DNA of 16,021 nt from contig CALKIU010000184.1 in assembly GCA_937995745.1 (NCBI GenBank), forward strand, positions 1-16,021. The letters are read 5' to 3'. Of this stretch, positions 6,665 to 13,729 are shown piece after piece. The translations under genes were made by a program, and so were the position numbers. The stretch comes from an uncultured Bacillaceae bacterium. Lineage in GTDB: Bacteria; Bacillota; Bacilli; Bacillales; Cytobacillaceae. How positions within the stretch are numbered: the stretch's first letter is position 1; the number at the start of each line of letters is the position of its first letter. Under the pieces are notes generated by a model. That model was given only the letters and a program-made list of their open reading frames with translations. It was not told where the DNA came from and made no database searches.

Positions 6665-6889
6665 AAAGTTTTCATCTTTTCAGCATTTTTTTCAAAGTAT
6701 AGTGTATCAGAGAGTGAAGAAAAAGTTAATTATTTGCTTTTTTTGTGCAATAAACGGTGGTTTCCGTTATAGTGGAAGGCCGAGATCTTTTGTGAAAATG
6801 TCCTGCAAACCGCGATTTTAAAGGATTTTCCAATAAAAGTAAGTTGGAAAGATATGATTGCAGATGAATTTGAAAAATGTTATATTTTC

Positions 6890-6905
6890 GACAAAATTTT
6901 TTGTC
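6890..6905. repeat. 16-base dyad upstream of the ykyA promoter
   Basis: GACAAAA TT TTTTGTC, a perfect 7-base inverted repeat with a 2-base centre, ending 10 bases before the ykyA -35. Compact symmetry and position suggest an operator, but I cannot assign a regulator. The rest of the 360-base def-ykyA gap (6607-6970) holds the two promoters and an AT-rich stretch with no ORF that I trust. Confidence 0.35.
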
Positions 6906-6915
6906 TGTCAACCTA

Positions 6916-6944
6916 TTGTAAAAGGCGGAAACAATCGCTATAGT
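6916..6944 (+). promoter_or_regulatory. Sigma-A promoter of ykyA
   Basis: TTGTAA (6916-6921), a 17-base spacer and TATAGT (6939-6944), 26 bases before the ykyA start. Confidence 0.65.
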
Positions 6945-6970
6945 TAGAATTGTCATGATGAGGAGGTAGT

Positions 6971-7636
6971 ATGGTGTCAAACAAAAAGAATTTTTCCGTT
7001 TCCTTATTTTTTTTGTTTGCGGCAGTATTGTTGGTTCTTTCCGGATGTACCAAGAGCCCTGAAGAAAAAATTTATCAAATTTTAGAAAGCGTTGTAGCGC
7101 AGGAAGAGAAATTTGAAGAGCAACAAAAACCGCTGGCAGAGCTCGAGAAAAAGGATCATGAACTGTATGAGCAAATCATGCAATTGGGAATGAAAGAATT
7201 CAACAAAATTGTCGAGCTTTCTGAAGAAGGTTTGAAAATCGTCGAAGAACGGCAAGCACACATTGAAAAAGAAAGAGAAAGCATCGAGGATTCCAAAAAA
7301 CAGTTTCAAGACATCCGCCCTTTAATTGACAAACTGGAGGATAAAAAAGCGGCGGAATTAGGTGAAAAGCTTTATAAAACGATGACAGACAGATACAAAT
7401 TCCATGATGAATTGTATGAACATTATAAAAAAGGACTCCAGTTGGACAAAGAACTGTACACAATGTTCCAAAAAGAGGATTTGACTTATGAAAAATTGGA
7501 ACAGCAAATAGAAAAAATTAATGAAGCGTATCAAAAAGTTTTGGAAGCAAACGAGAAATTTAATGAAGAAACGAAAAAATATAATGAACTAAAAATTGAA
7601 TTTTACAAAGCGGCAGGAATCAATATTGAAGAGTGA
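6971..7636 (+). CDS. ykyA: YkyA family cell-surface lipoprotein
   Basis: A 221-residue lipoprotein of the YkyA family (PF10368, annotated as putative cell-wall binding). A signal peptide with a hydrophobic core (about 9-24) ends in the lipobox LSGC with Cys26 as the lipidation site. The rest is almost entirely charged helix rich in Lys and Glu, predicted to form coiled coils anchored outside the membrane. It shares QQKPLAELEKK, LYEQIMQLGM and AHIEKE with B. subtilis YkyA. ATG 6971 or GTG 6974 could both serve AGGAGGT (6961-6967); ATG is chosen. As in B. subtilis it lies directly before pdhA but is separated by a strong terminator, so it is not part of the pdh operon. Its role is unknown. Confidence 0.9.
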   Translation: MVSNKKNFSVSLFFLFAAVLLVLSGCTKSPEEKIYQILESVVAQEEKFEEQQKPLAELEKKDHELYEQIMQLGMKEFNKIVELSEEGLKIVEERQAHIEKERESIEDSKKQFQDIRPLIDKLEDKKAAELGEKLYKTMTDRYKFHDELYEHYKKGLQLDKELYTMFQKEDLTYEKLEQQIEKINEAYQKVLEANEKFNEETKKYNELKIEFYKAAGINIEE

Positions 7637-7652
7637 ACAAAGCGCACACAGA

Positions 7653-7682
7653 AGAGTCGGATTTTCCGGCTCTATTTTTTTT
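7653..7682 (+). terminator. Rho-independent terminator of ykyA
   Basis: Stem AGAGTCGG (7653-7660) / CCGGCTCT (7666-7673) with one T-G wobble, a 5-base loop, and eight T after an A, 17 bases downstream of the stop. Confidence 0.9.
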
Positions 7683-7720
7683 GCTCGTTTTTCTGTATAT
7701 GGAAAACTCGAGTAAACAAA

Positions 7721-7761
7721 AGTATAACAGATTTATTACAAATAGTATAACAAAATTTATT
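7721..7761 (+). repeat. Tandem direct repeat upstream of the pdhA promoter
   Basis: AGTATAACA followed by a TTTATT block occurs at 7721-7737 and again at 7744-7761, 23 bases apart. Read on the - strand each copy (TCTGTTATACT and TTTGTTATACT) differs from the CcpN consensus as I remember it (TRTGHYATAYW) only at the R position. The repeats lie about 60-100 bases upstream of the proposed pdhA -35. Confidence 0.5.
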
Positions 7762-7789
7762 TTCAATTTAGAATATTAAAACTGTGGAC

Positions 7790-7848
7790 ATAGTGTAAAA
7801 TCTAGATAGTAATTAGTTGACGGGCTATTTATTCATGATATACACTAT
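7790..7848. repeat. Inverted repeat flanking the pdhA promoter
   Basis: ATAGTGTA (7790-7797) and TACACTAT (7841-7848), a perfect 8-base dyad. The right arm overlaps the -10 box and the left arm lies 20 bases before the -35, an arrangement that would suit a repressor bridging the promoter. GATAGT (7805-7810) can pair alternatively with ACTATC (7844-7849). Confidence 0.4.
7817..7844 (+). promoter_or_regulatory. Candidate sigma-A promoter of the pdh operon
   Basis: TTGACG (7817-7822), a 16-base spacer and TATACA (7839-7844) preceded by TG one base upstream (extended -10). Use of this promoter gives an untranslated leader of about 245 bases. It is the best promoter in the 412-base gap before pdhA; 7875-8094 contains the hairpin described separately, a 12-base palindrome AAAACTAGTTTT at 8036-8047, and no ORF. 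Confidence 0.6.
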
Positions 7849-7863
7849 CAATACATGGTTAAA

Positions 7864-7874
7864 TGTGTTATATA
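7864..7874 (+). promoter_or_regulatory. CcpN-like box downstream of the pdhA start point
   Basis: TGTGTTATATA fits TRTGHYATAYW at all eleven positions. It lies 20 bases after the proposed -10 box, so inside the early transcribed region, where a repressor could block promoter escape. The site is inferred from a remembered consensus. Confidence 0.4.
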
Positions 7875-7941
7875 TGGAAACGTGAAAATGAGTAGTACAG
7901 TTTTGTGCATACCTTTTGGACAAAGGGGGGCGCGAAAAAAC

Positions 7942-7997
7942 TGCATGGTGCCGGTCCGGGCGCGAGAATGTGCCGTTTTCGTTCCCGGTACTCTGCA
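7942..7997 (+). other. Long imperfect hairpin in the pdhA 5' leader
   Basis: The arm 7942-7954 (TGCATGGTGCCGG) pairs with 7985-7997 (CCGGTACTCTGCA) in 12 of 13 positions, two of them G-T wobbles. The stretch 7927-7990 is clearly more GC-rich than the AT-rich DNA around it, and GGGCGCGA is repeated directly at 7928-7935 and 7958-7965. It is not followed by a T-run, so it is not a plain terminator. It could be an RNA leader structure, but no known riboswitch class is recognised. Confidence 0.45.
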
Positions 7998-8094
7998 TGT
8001 ATAGAAGAATAAAATCCGTTTAAATTATGTTGTAGAAAACTAGTTTTGGCAATAATTATGAAAAAGGTTTTTCTGAAAAGAAAGGGTGACAACA

Positions 8095-9210
8095 TTGGCT
8101 AAAAAAGGAAACCGTGTTTTTTTTGACGGCGACGAGCAGTTGAGAATTATTGAAGAACAATTCCCCATGTTGCAAATTTTGAATGAAGAAGGAGAAATTG
8201 TTAACAAGGATGCGGTTCCGGAATTAAGCGACGAACAATTGCAGGAATTGATGCGGAGAATGGTTTATACGCGCATCCTTGATCAGCGGTCAATTTCTTT
8301 AAACCGGCAGGGAAGACTGGGATTTTATGCGCCGACGGCCGGACAGGAGGCATCGCAAATTGCTTCCCATTTCGCTTTGGAAAAAGAGGACTTCATTTTG
8401 CCCGGTTACCGGGACGTCCCCCAAATTGTCTGGCACGGTGTACCTCTAAAACAAGCATTTTTATGGTCAAGAGGCCATTTTGAAGGGGGAAGGATTCCGG
8501 AAGATGTCAATGCGCTGCCGCCCCAAATCATCATCGGAGCCCAATATGTGCAGGCTGCGGGAGTGGCGCTCGGCATTAAAAAACGGGGAGAAAAGGCGGT
8601 TGCCGTTACATATACCGGCGACGGCGGAACGTCACAAGGCGATTTTTATGAGGGCATCAATTTTGCGGGCGTTTTCAAGGCTCCGGCCATTTTTATAGTG
8701 CAAAACAATCATTTTGCCATTTCCACTCCCAGGGAGAAGCAAACGGCGGCCAAGACATTGGCGCAAAAAGCGGCCGCGGCGGGCATACCGGGCATTCAGG
8801 TGGACGGCATGGATCCGTTGGCCGTTTATGCTGCGGTGAAGGCGGCACGCGAACGGGCGATTAATGGTGGAGGGCCCTCGCTCATTGAAACACTTACTTA
8901 CCGGTACGGACCGCATACTATGGCGGGAGACGACCCGACAAGATACCGCACTTCCGAGTTGGACAATGAATGGGTAAGAAAAGATCCCCTTGTCCGATTC
9001 CGCAAATATCTCGAGAAAAAAGGGCTATGGAATGAAGAAATGGAAAATGCCGCAATTGAACAAGCGAAGGAAGATATCAAGGCGGCGATTAAAGAGGCTG
9101 ACAATGCTCCGAAGCAAAAAGTCACCGATTTAATTTCTATCATGTTTGAAGAGTTGCCGCAAAATTTGCGGGAGCAGTACGAAATTTATCAAGCAAAGGA
9201 GTCGAAGTAA
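8095..9210 (+). CDS. pdhA: Pyruvate dehydrogenase E1 component, alpha subunit
   Basis: A 371-residue subunit, the same length as B. subtilis PdhA. With PdhB it forms the thiamine diphosphate-dependent E1 that decarboxylates pyruvate and acetylates the E2 lipoyl group. The thiamine diphosphate motif runs from GDG (175-177) to NN (204-205). Other family landmarks are FYAPTAGQEA, LPGYRDV and YGPHTMAGDDPTRYR. Residue 206 is His in QNNHFAIS where relatives I recall have Arg. The start is TTG 8095: AAAGGGTGA ends 5 bases before it and the product begins MAKKG like relatives; the alternative GTG 8086 lies inside that ribosome binding site. First gene of the pdhABCD operon, one base before pdhB. Confidence 0.96.
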   Translation: MAKKGNRVFFDGDEQLRIIEEQFPMLQILNEEGEIVNKDAVPELSDEQLQELMRRMVYTRILDQRSISLNRQGRLGFYAPTAGQEASQIASHFALEKEDFILPGYRDVPQIVWHGVPLKQAFLWSRGHFEGGRIPEDVNALPPQIIIGAQYVQAAGVALGIKKRGEKAVAVTYTGDGGTSQGDFYEGINFAGVFKAPAIFIVQNNHFAISTPREKQTAAKTLAQKAAAAGIPGIQVDGMDPLAVYAAVKAARERAINGGGPSLIETLTYRYGPHTMAGDDPTRYRTSELDNEWVRKDPLVRFRKYLEKKGLWNEEMENAAIEQAKEDIKAAIKEADNAPKQKVTDLISIMFEELPQNLREQYEIYQAKESK

Positions 9211-9211
9211 C

Positions 9212-10189
9212 ATGGCGCAAATGACGATGATCCAAGCGATTACTGATGCATTGAGAACGGAATTGCGCAATGACCCGAATGTGTTGGTTTTTGGGGAAGA
9301 TGTGGGCGTCAACGGCGGTGTGTTCCGGGCAACCGAGGGCTTGCAAAAAGAATTCGGCGAAGATCGGGTTTTTGATACGCCTCTCGCGGAATCAGCCATC
9401 GGCGGCCTGGCCGTCGGTCTTGCCTTGAAAGGATTCCGCCCTGTACCGGAAATTCAATTTTTTGGTTTTGTTTATGAGGTGATGGATTCCATTTCCGGAC
9501 AGTTGGCACGTATCCGTTACCGCACCGCAGGCCGTTTTAATGCGCCGGTTACTATTCGGGCTCCGTTCGGGGGAGGCGTCCATACGCCGGAACTTCATGC
9601 GGACAGTCTCGAAGGCTTAATGGCCCAGCAGCCTGGTCTGAAGGTCGTTATTCCTTCAACTCCATATGATGCCAAAGGATTGCTTATCTCCGCGATCCGG
9701 GACAATGATCCGGTCATCTTTCTTGAACATATGAAATTGTACCGTTCATTCCGCCAAGAAGTGCCGGAGGAAGAATATACGATTCCGCTCGGCAAGGCGG
9801 ATATAAAACGGGAAGGATCCGACTTGACGGTAATTGCCTACGGAGCCATGGTACACGAAGCGTTAAAGGCCGCCGGGGAGTTGGAAAAAGAAGGGTATTC
9901 GGCGGAAGTCATCGACTTAAGAACGGTCAGCCCGATTGACGTGGAAACAATCATCGCTTCCGTTGAGAAAACGGGGCGGGCAATCGTTGTGCAAGAAGCG
10001 CAAAAACAAGCGGGTGTTGCCGCCCATGTCGCATCTGAAATCAATGAGCGGGCAATCTTAAGTTTGGAGGCTCCCGTTCTCCGGGTGACGGCTCCCGATA
10101 CCGTTTATCCGTTCCCTCAGGCTGAATCGGTATGGCTTCCCAATTATAAAGACATCATAGAAGCGGCACAAAAAGTGATTCATTTCTAA
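9212..10189 (+). CDS. pdhB: Pyruvate dehydrogenase E1 component, beta subunit
   Basis: A 325-residue transketolase-like subunit that completes the E1 tetramer and the thiamine diphosphate site. Visible family motifs are FGEDVGVNGGVFRATEGL (with the Glu that activates the cofactor further on in DTPLAESAI), EIQFFGFVYEVMDS, RAPFGGGVHTPELHADS and the C-terminal VIDLRTVSPID. The length equals that of the B. subtilis and Geobacillus proteins. The start ATG 9212 has AAAGGAG 10 bases upstream inside the end of pdhA; the frame is open further upstream but that part overlaps pdhA and lacks a ribosome binding site. It is followed by a 106-base gap, the only sizeable one in the operon. Confidence 0.97.
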   Translation: MAQMTMIQAITDALRTELRNDPNVLVFGEDVGVNGGVFRATEGLQKEFGEDRVFDTPLAESAIGGLAVGLALKGFRPVPEIQFFGFVYEVMDSISGQLARIRYRTAGRFNAPVTIRAPFGGGVHTPELHADSLEGLMAQQPGLKVVIPSTPYDAKGLLISAIRDNDPVIFLEHMKLYRSFRQEVPEEEYTIPLGKADIKREGSDLTVIAYGAMVHEALKAAGELEKEGYSAEVIDLRTVSPIDVETIIASVEKTGRAIVVQEAQKQAGVAAHVASEINERAILSLEAPVLRVTAPDTVYPFPQAESVWLPNYKDIIEAAQKVIHF

Positions 10190-10224
10190 AAATATTTTGT
10201 TAAATAATGAAAAAGAAAAACATT

Positions 10225-10256
10225 TTAAGGAAAGATATTCATGATGCTTCCTTTAA
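10225..10256 (+). other. Hairpin in the pdhB-pdhC intergenic gap
   Basis: TTAAGGAA (10225-10232) pairs with TTCCTTTAA (10248-10256) with one bulged T, giving an 8-base-pair stem around a 15-base loop. No T-run follows. It may be an RNA processing or stability element that sets the E1 to E2/E3 ratio. An internal promoter for pdhCD is known from B. subtilis as I recall, but I see no convincing -35/-10 pair here. Confidence 0.4.
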
Positions 10257-10295
10257 GTTGTTGAATCTTTATGCTTGCACAGGAGGATGAGAAGA

Positions 10296-11603
10296 TTGGC
10301 GTTTCAATTCAGAATGCCTGATATAGGCGAAGGCATCCATGAGGGGGAGATCGTCAAATGGTTTGTAAAGCCGGGTGACAAAGTGCAAGAAGACGATGTC
10401 CTCTGTGAAGTTCAAAATGATAAAGCCGTGGTGGAAATCCCTTCGCCGGTTGAAGGAACGGTTTTGGAAATTCTTGTGGAAGAAGGTTCCGTTGCCACTG
10501 TCGGTGAGGTTTTAATTACTTTTGATGCCCCTGGTTATGAAGATTTGAAGTTTAAAGGGGATGAAGCGGAAGAAGAGGAAAAACACGACCCGGTACCCGC
10601 CAAAGCAGAAACGGCGCCGGCAGTTGCGGAAAATACGCCGCAGGCAGAGGGGACAAAAACTGCGCCTGAAACTGCGTCTGACGTAAGCAAACGGGTAATT
10701 GCCATGCCTTCCGTACGGAAATATGCCCGTGAACGGGGAGTCGATATCAGACTTGTCGTCGGAAGCGGCAAAAACGGGCGAGTACTGAAAGAAGACATCG
10801 ATAGATTCATTGAAGGAAGGTCCGCGGGTCAGGATGCCCCGGCGACTGAGGCGGCGCCCGAAACAACAACGGCAGCGCCAAGTTTTGCGGGGGAAGGACA
10901 ATATCCGGAAACGCGGGAAAAGATGAGCGGAATCCGCAAAGCGATCGCGAAGGCAATGGTTCATTCCAAGCATATGTCCCCGCATGTAACCTTGATGGAT
11001 GAGGTGGAAGTTTCCAAACTGGTGGCACACCGCAAAAAATATAAAGATGCGGCGGCGGCAAAAGGCGTTAAACTGACATTCCTTCCGTATGTGGTGAAGG
11101 CATTGACAAGCGCCTTGAAAGAATTCCCGATGCTCAATGCTTCTCTTGATGAAGAAACCGATGAAATCATCCATAAACATTATTATAATATAGGCATAGC
11201 GGCAGATACGGATAAAGGATTGTTGGTGCCGGTTGTAAAAGATGCGGACAGAAAATCAATCCTCGCCATCTCGCAAGAAATAAACGAATTGGCTGCCAAA
11301 GCCCGCGAAGGAAAGCTGGCTCCCCATGAAATGAAGGGTTCAACATGCACTATTTCCAATATTGGTTCTGCCGGGGGGCAATGGTTTACACCTGTCATTA
11401 ATCATCCGGAGTCAGCGATTCTCGGAATCGGTCGTATCGTTGAAAAGCCTGTCGTCAAAGACGGAGAGATTGTGGCAGCTCCGGTGCTGGCTCTGTCATT
11501 GAGTTTCGACCACAGGCTGATTGACGGGGTAATGGCGCAAAACGCTCTCAACCATATTAAGAGATTGTTGAATGATCCGGAATTATTGTTAATGGAGGCG
11601 TAA
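10296..11603 (+). CDS. pdhC: Pyruvate dehydrogenase E2, dihydrolipoyl acetyltransferase
   Basis: A 435-residue E2 that forms the 60-meric core of the complex and transfers the acetyl group to CoA. A single lipoyl domain (about 1-78) carries the lipoylated Lys43 in EVQNDKAVVEIP; an Ala/Pro/Glu-rich linker follows; the peripheral subunit-binding domain (about 131-168) has PSVRKYARERGVDI; a second Ala/Pro linker leads to the catalytic domain (about 205-435) with SFDHRLIDG, His406 and the Asp three residues later. The start is TTG 10296, 9 bases after AGGAGG (10281-10286), giving MAFQFRMPDIGEG as in relatives; upstream in-frame codons overlap the ribosome binding site. The stop is 3 bases before pdhD. 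Confidence 0.97.
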   Translation: MAFQFRMPDIGEGIHEGEIVKWFVKPGDKVQEDDVLCEVQNDKAVVEIPSPVEGTVLEILVEEGSVATVGEVLITFDAPGYEDLKFKGDEAEEEEKHDPVPAKAETAPAVAENTPQAEGTKTAPETASDVSKRVIAMPSVRKYARERGVDIRLVVGSGKNGRVLKEDIDRFIEGRSAGQDAPATEAAPETTTAAPSFAGEGQYPETREKMSGIRKAIAKAMVHSKHMSPHVTLMDEVEVSKLVAHRKKYKDAAAAKGVKLTFLPYVVKALTSALKEFPMLNASLDEETDEIIHKHYYNIGIAADTDKGLLVPVVKDADRKSILAISQEINELAAKAREGKLAPHEMKGSTCTISNIGSAGGQWFTPVINHPESAILGIGRIVEKPVVKDGEIVAAPVLALSLSFDHRLIDGVMAQNALNHIKRLLNDPELLLMEA

Positions 11604-11606
11604 GGA

Positions 11607-13016
11607 ATGGTAGTTGGAGATTTCCCGATAGAAACTGAAACAATTGTGATCGGTGCCGGACCCGGAGGTTATGTTGCCGCCATCCGCGCAGCACAGCTGG
11701 GGCAAAAAGTGACGATCGTGGAGAAGGAGCACCTCGGTGGAGTTTGCCTTAATGTCGGCTGCATTCCTTCAAAAGCCCTCATCGCTGCCGGGCACCGTTA
11801 TGAAACAGCTTTGAATTCTGCGGAAATGGGCATTACGGCGGAAAATGTGAAAGTGGATTTCGCCAAAGTTCAAGAATGGAAAAAAGGAATTGTCAAAAAA
11901 TTAACCGGGGGCGTTGAAGCCCTCCTGAAAGGGAATAAAGTGGAAATTGTCCGCGGCGAAGCTTATTTTGTCGATGAAAACACATTGCGCGTCATGAACG
12001 AAAATTCCGCGCAAACGTATAAATTTAAAAACGCCATTATCGCCACCGGTTCCCGCCCGATTGAACTTCCGGCCTTTAAATTCTCAAAACGGGTGCTTGA
12101 TTCAACGGGAGCTTTGAATTTACAGGAACTGCCGAAAAAAATCGTCGTCATCGGAGGCGGCTACATAGGGACGGAATTGGGCGGAGCTTATGCCAGTTTC
12201 GGAACGGAAGTGGTCATTTTAGAAGGTATGGATGAAATCCTCGGCGGTTTTGAAAAATCGATGACGGCTCTTGTGAAACGCAGATTGAAGAAAAAAGGAG
12301 CGCAAATCATCACAAAAGCTTTTGCCAAGAGTGTGGAAGAACGGGAAGACGGCGTTACCGTCATTTACGAGGCTAAAGGAAAAGAAGAAAGGGTCGATGC
12401 CGATTATGTTTTTGTCATGGTCGGCCGCAGACCGAATACGGATGAATTGGGCCTTGAACAAGCGGGCATTGAATTGACTGATCGGGGATTAATCAAAGTG
12501 GACAAACAATGCCGCGCAAGCGTGAAAAACATCTTTGCCATTGGTGATGTCATTGAAGGACCACCTCTCGCTCATAAAGCGTCATATGAAGGAAAAATAG
12601 CAGCCGAAGCTATTGCCGGTCTGCCTTCTGAAATGGATTATATCGGTTTGCCGGCAGTCGTATTTTCCGATCCCGAACTCGCTTCGGTCGGATATACGGA
12701 AAAAGAAGCCAAAGATGAGGGAATTGAAGTAATAGTAAGCAAATTTCCTTTTGCTGCCAACGGCAGGGCCCTTTCCCTCAATGATACGGACGGATTCATC
12801 AAGCTTGTTGTCCGTAAAGATGACGGTGTTTTGATAGGGGCGCAAATAGCCGGACCCAGCGCTTCCGATATCATTGCCGAACTTGGATTGGCCATTGAGT
12901 GCGGCATGACGGCTGAGGATATCGCTTTGACCATTCATGCTCATCCGACCTTGGGTGAAGTGGCCATGGAGGCTGCGGAATTGGCCCTCGGAAAGCCGAT
13001 TCACGTGCTTAAATAA
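11607..13016 (+). CDS. pdhD: Dihydrolipoyl dehydrogenase (E3)
   Basis: A 469-residue FAD-dependent disulfide oxidoreductase that reoxidises the lipoyl groups with NAD+. The FAD-binding loop is GAGPGG (16-21), the redox disulfide is C47-C52 in GGVCLNVGCIPSKAL, the NAD-binding loop is VIGGGYIGTELG, the second FAD segment is IFAIGDV, and the active-site His446-Glu451 pair of the partner subunit lies in HAHPTLGE. Translation starts at ATG 11607 using GGAGG/AAGGA at the end of pdhC, so it is likely coupled. The same E3 probably also serves 2-oxoglutarate dehydrogenase, as known in Bacillus. It closes the operon and is followed by a terminator. Confidence 0.97.
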   Translation: MVVGDFPIETETIVIGAGPGGYVAAIRAAQLGQKVTIVEKEHLGGVCLNVGCIPSKALIAAGHRYETALNSAEMGITAENVKVDFAKVQEWKKGIVKKLTGGVEALLKGNKVEIVRGEAYFVDENTLRVMNENSAQTYKFKNAIIATGSRPIELPAFKFSKRVLDSTGALNLQELPKKIVVIGGGYIGTELGGAYASFGTEVVILEGMDEILGGFEKSMTALVKRRLKKKGAQIITKAFAKSVEEREDGVTVIYEAKGKEERVDADYVFVMVGRRPNTDELGLEQAGIELTDRGLIKVDKQCRASVKNIFAIGDVIEGPPLAHKASYEGKIAAEAIAGLPSEMDYIGLPAVVFSDPELASVGYTEKEAKDEGIEVIVSKFPFAANGRALSLNDTDGFIKLVVRKDDGVLIGAQIAGPSASDIIAELGLAIECGMTAEDIALTIHAHPTLGEVAMEAAELALGKPIHVLK

Positions 13017-13023
13017 AAGATGA

Positions 13024-13060
13024 AAGGCTGCTCCATATTTAAAGGGGCAGCCTTGTTTTC
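13024..13060. terminator. Terminator of the pdh operon
   Basis: An 11-base-pair stem AAGGCTGCTCC (13024-13034) / GGGGCAGCCTT (13044-13054) with one T-G wobble and a 9-base loop, then GTTTTCGTTTATTTTT. On the - strand the stem is followed by TCATCTTTTATTT, so it can also end the gene at 13070-13459. Confidence 0.88.
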
Positions 13061-13069
13061 GTTTATTTT

Positions 13070-13459
13070 TCACGATTCAAGATTGGAAAGATTGCTGAGA
13101 GCGGCGGAAACCGGTTCGATGATCTCGTTTCTTGTATATGCGCCTTGAATTTTTACGATGCTCTTTCCTTTATGCACAACGAGGATGGCCGGATAATCCT
13201 TTATTCCAAACTTTCTCTCATATTTTTCCGCAGTTTCGGGGGTCAACACAAGCATATGTTTAAACTCGTCCGGGAATTTCATTTTCAGTTCTATGATTGC
13301 GGCATAATAAGGTGCTTCATATTCATGTTGGGATTCGTCAGTAAAAAAGATAATTTGTATGACCTCATCAATCTTAAGCCCGTCGTTTGATTCCGGTTTG
13401 GTACAGGAACCGGCAATGAGCAGGAAAAATGACAATAGCAAAAAAGGGACGTTTTTCAT
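13070..13459 (-). CDS. Thioredoxin-like lipoprotein lacking CXXC
   Basis: A 129-residue predicted lipoprotein. A signal peptide (about 4-18) ends IAGSC, an acceptable though not classical lipobox, with Cys19 as lipid anchor. The rest resembles a thioredoxin fold: strand IIFFT (36-40), helix about 49-62, strand MLVLT, then KFGIKDYPAILVVHKGK, where Pro90 takes the place of the cis-proline and the strand-turn-strand plus final helix follow. The CXXC pair expected after the first strand is absent (TDESQH), so redox activity is unlikely. In B. subtilis the gene after pdhD is slp, a small peptidoglycan-associated lipoprotein of similar size; this may be its counterpart but it is on the opposite strand here. 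Ribosome binding site (GCGAGG) is weak. Confidence 0.75.
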   Translation of the reverse strand: MKNVPFLLLSFFLLIAGSCTKPESNDGLKIDEVIQIIFFTDESQHEYEAPYYAAIIELKMKFPDEFKHMLVLTPETAEKYERKFGIKDYPAILVVHKGKSIVKIQGAYTRNEIIEPVSAALSNLSNLES

Positions 13460-13505
13460 AGAAAGGAGCCTCGCTTCACTTTTTAAAACATTTATCAGGC
13501 GCTTT

Positions 13506-13535
13506 TTTATATCTTAACATAAGAACGGGCGCCAA
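13506..13535 (-). promoter_or_regulatory. Candidate promoter of the thioredoxin-like lipoprotein
   Basis: On the - strand TTGGCG (13535-13530), an 18-base spacer and TATAAA (13511-13506), 46 bases before the start. GGCGC (13498-13502) and GCGCC (13529-13533) flank it as a short inverted repeat. Confidence 0.5.
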
Positions 13536-13657
13536 TATCCGATGTTACGGGAATGTTATCAAATTGAAACCTTTTTAAAAATGCTTTAAAAGTTCATAAT
13601 GATGAAATATTGTTGTCCCGATCTTTTCCCCGAGCAGTAATTCCTTGTGTTAAAATA

Positions 13658-13686
13658 TTTTCGGATGTTCTTTTTTTTCGTACAAT
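13658..13686 (+). promoter_or_regulatory. Weak candidate promoter of the deacetylase gene
   Basis: TTTTCG (13658-13663), a 17-base spacer and TACAAT (13681-13686), 43 bases before the start. The -10 is fair and the -35 poor. Confidence 0.3.
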
Positions 13687-13729
13687 TTTATTCCTCTCGG
13701 ATGAATACAGGAGATGTGGGGGTAGTTAG

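Noticed and set aside
6876..6886. AATGTTATATT as a CcpN box before ykyA
   Set aside because: One mismatch, single copy and no supporting partner box; treated as background.
8086..8094. GTG 8086 as the pdhA start
   Set aside because: The codon is part of the ribosome binding site AAAGGGTGA; TTG 8095 fits spacing, family N-terminus and family length.
10512..11180. 222-codon open frame antisense to pdhC
   Set aside because: Lies entirely inside pdhC on the other strand, rich in Arg, Phe and Cys as expected for a shadow of a Glu/Ala/Pro-rich gene, with no ribosome binding site.
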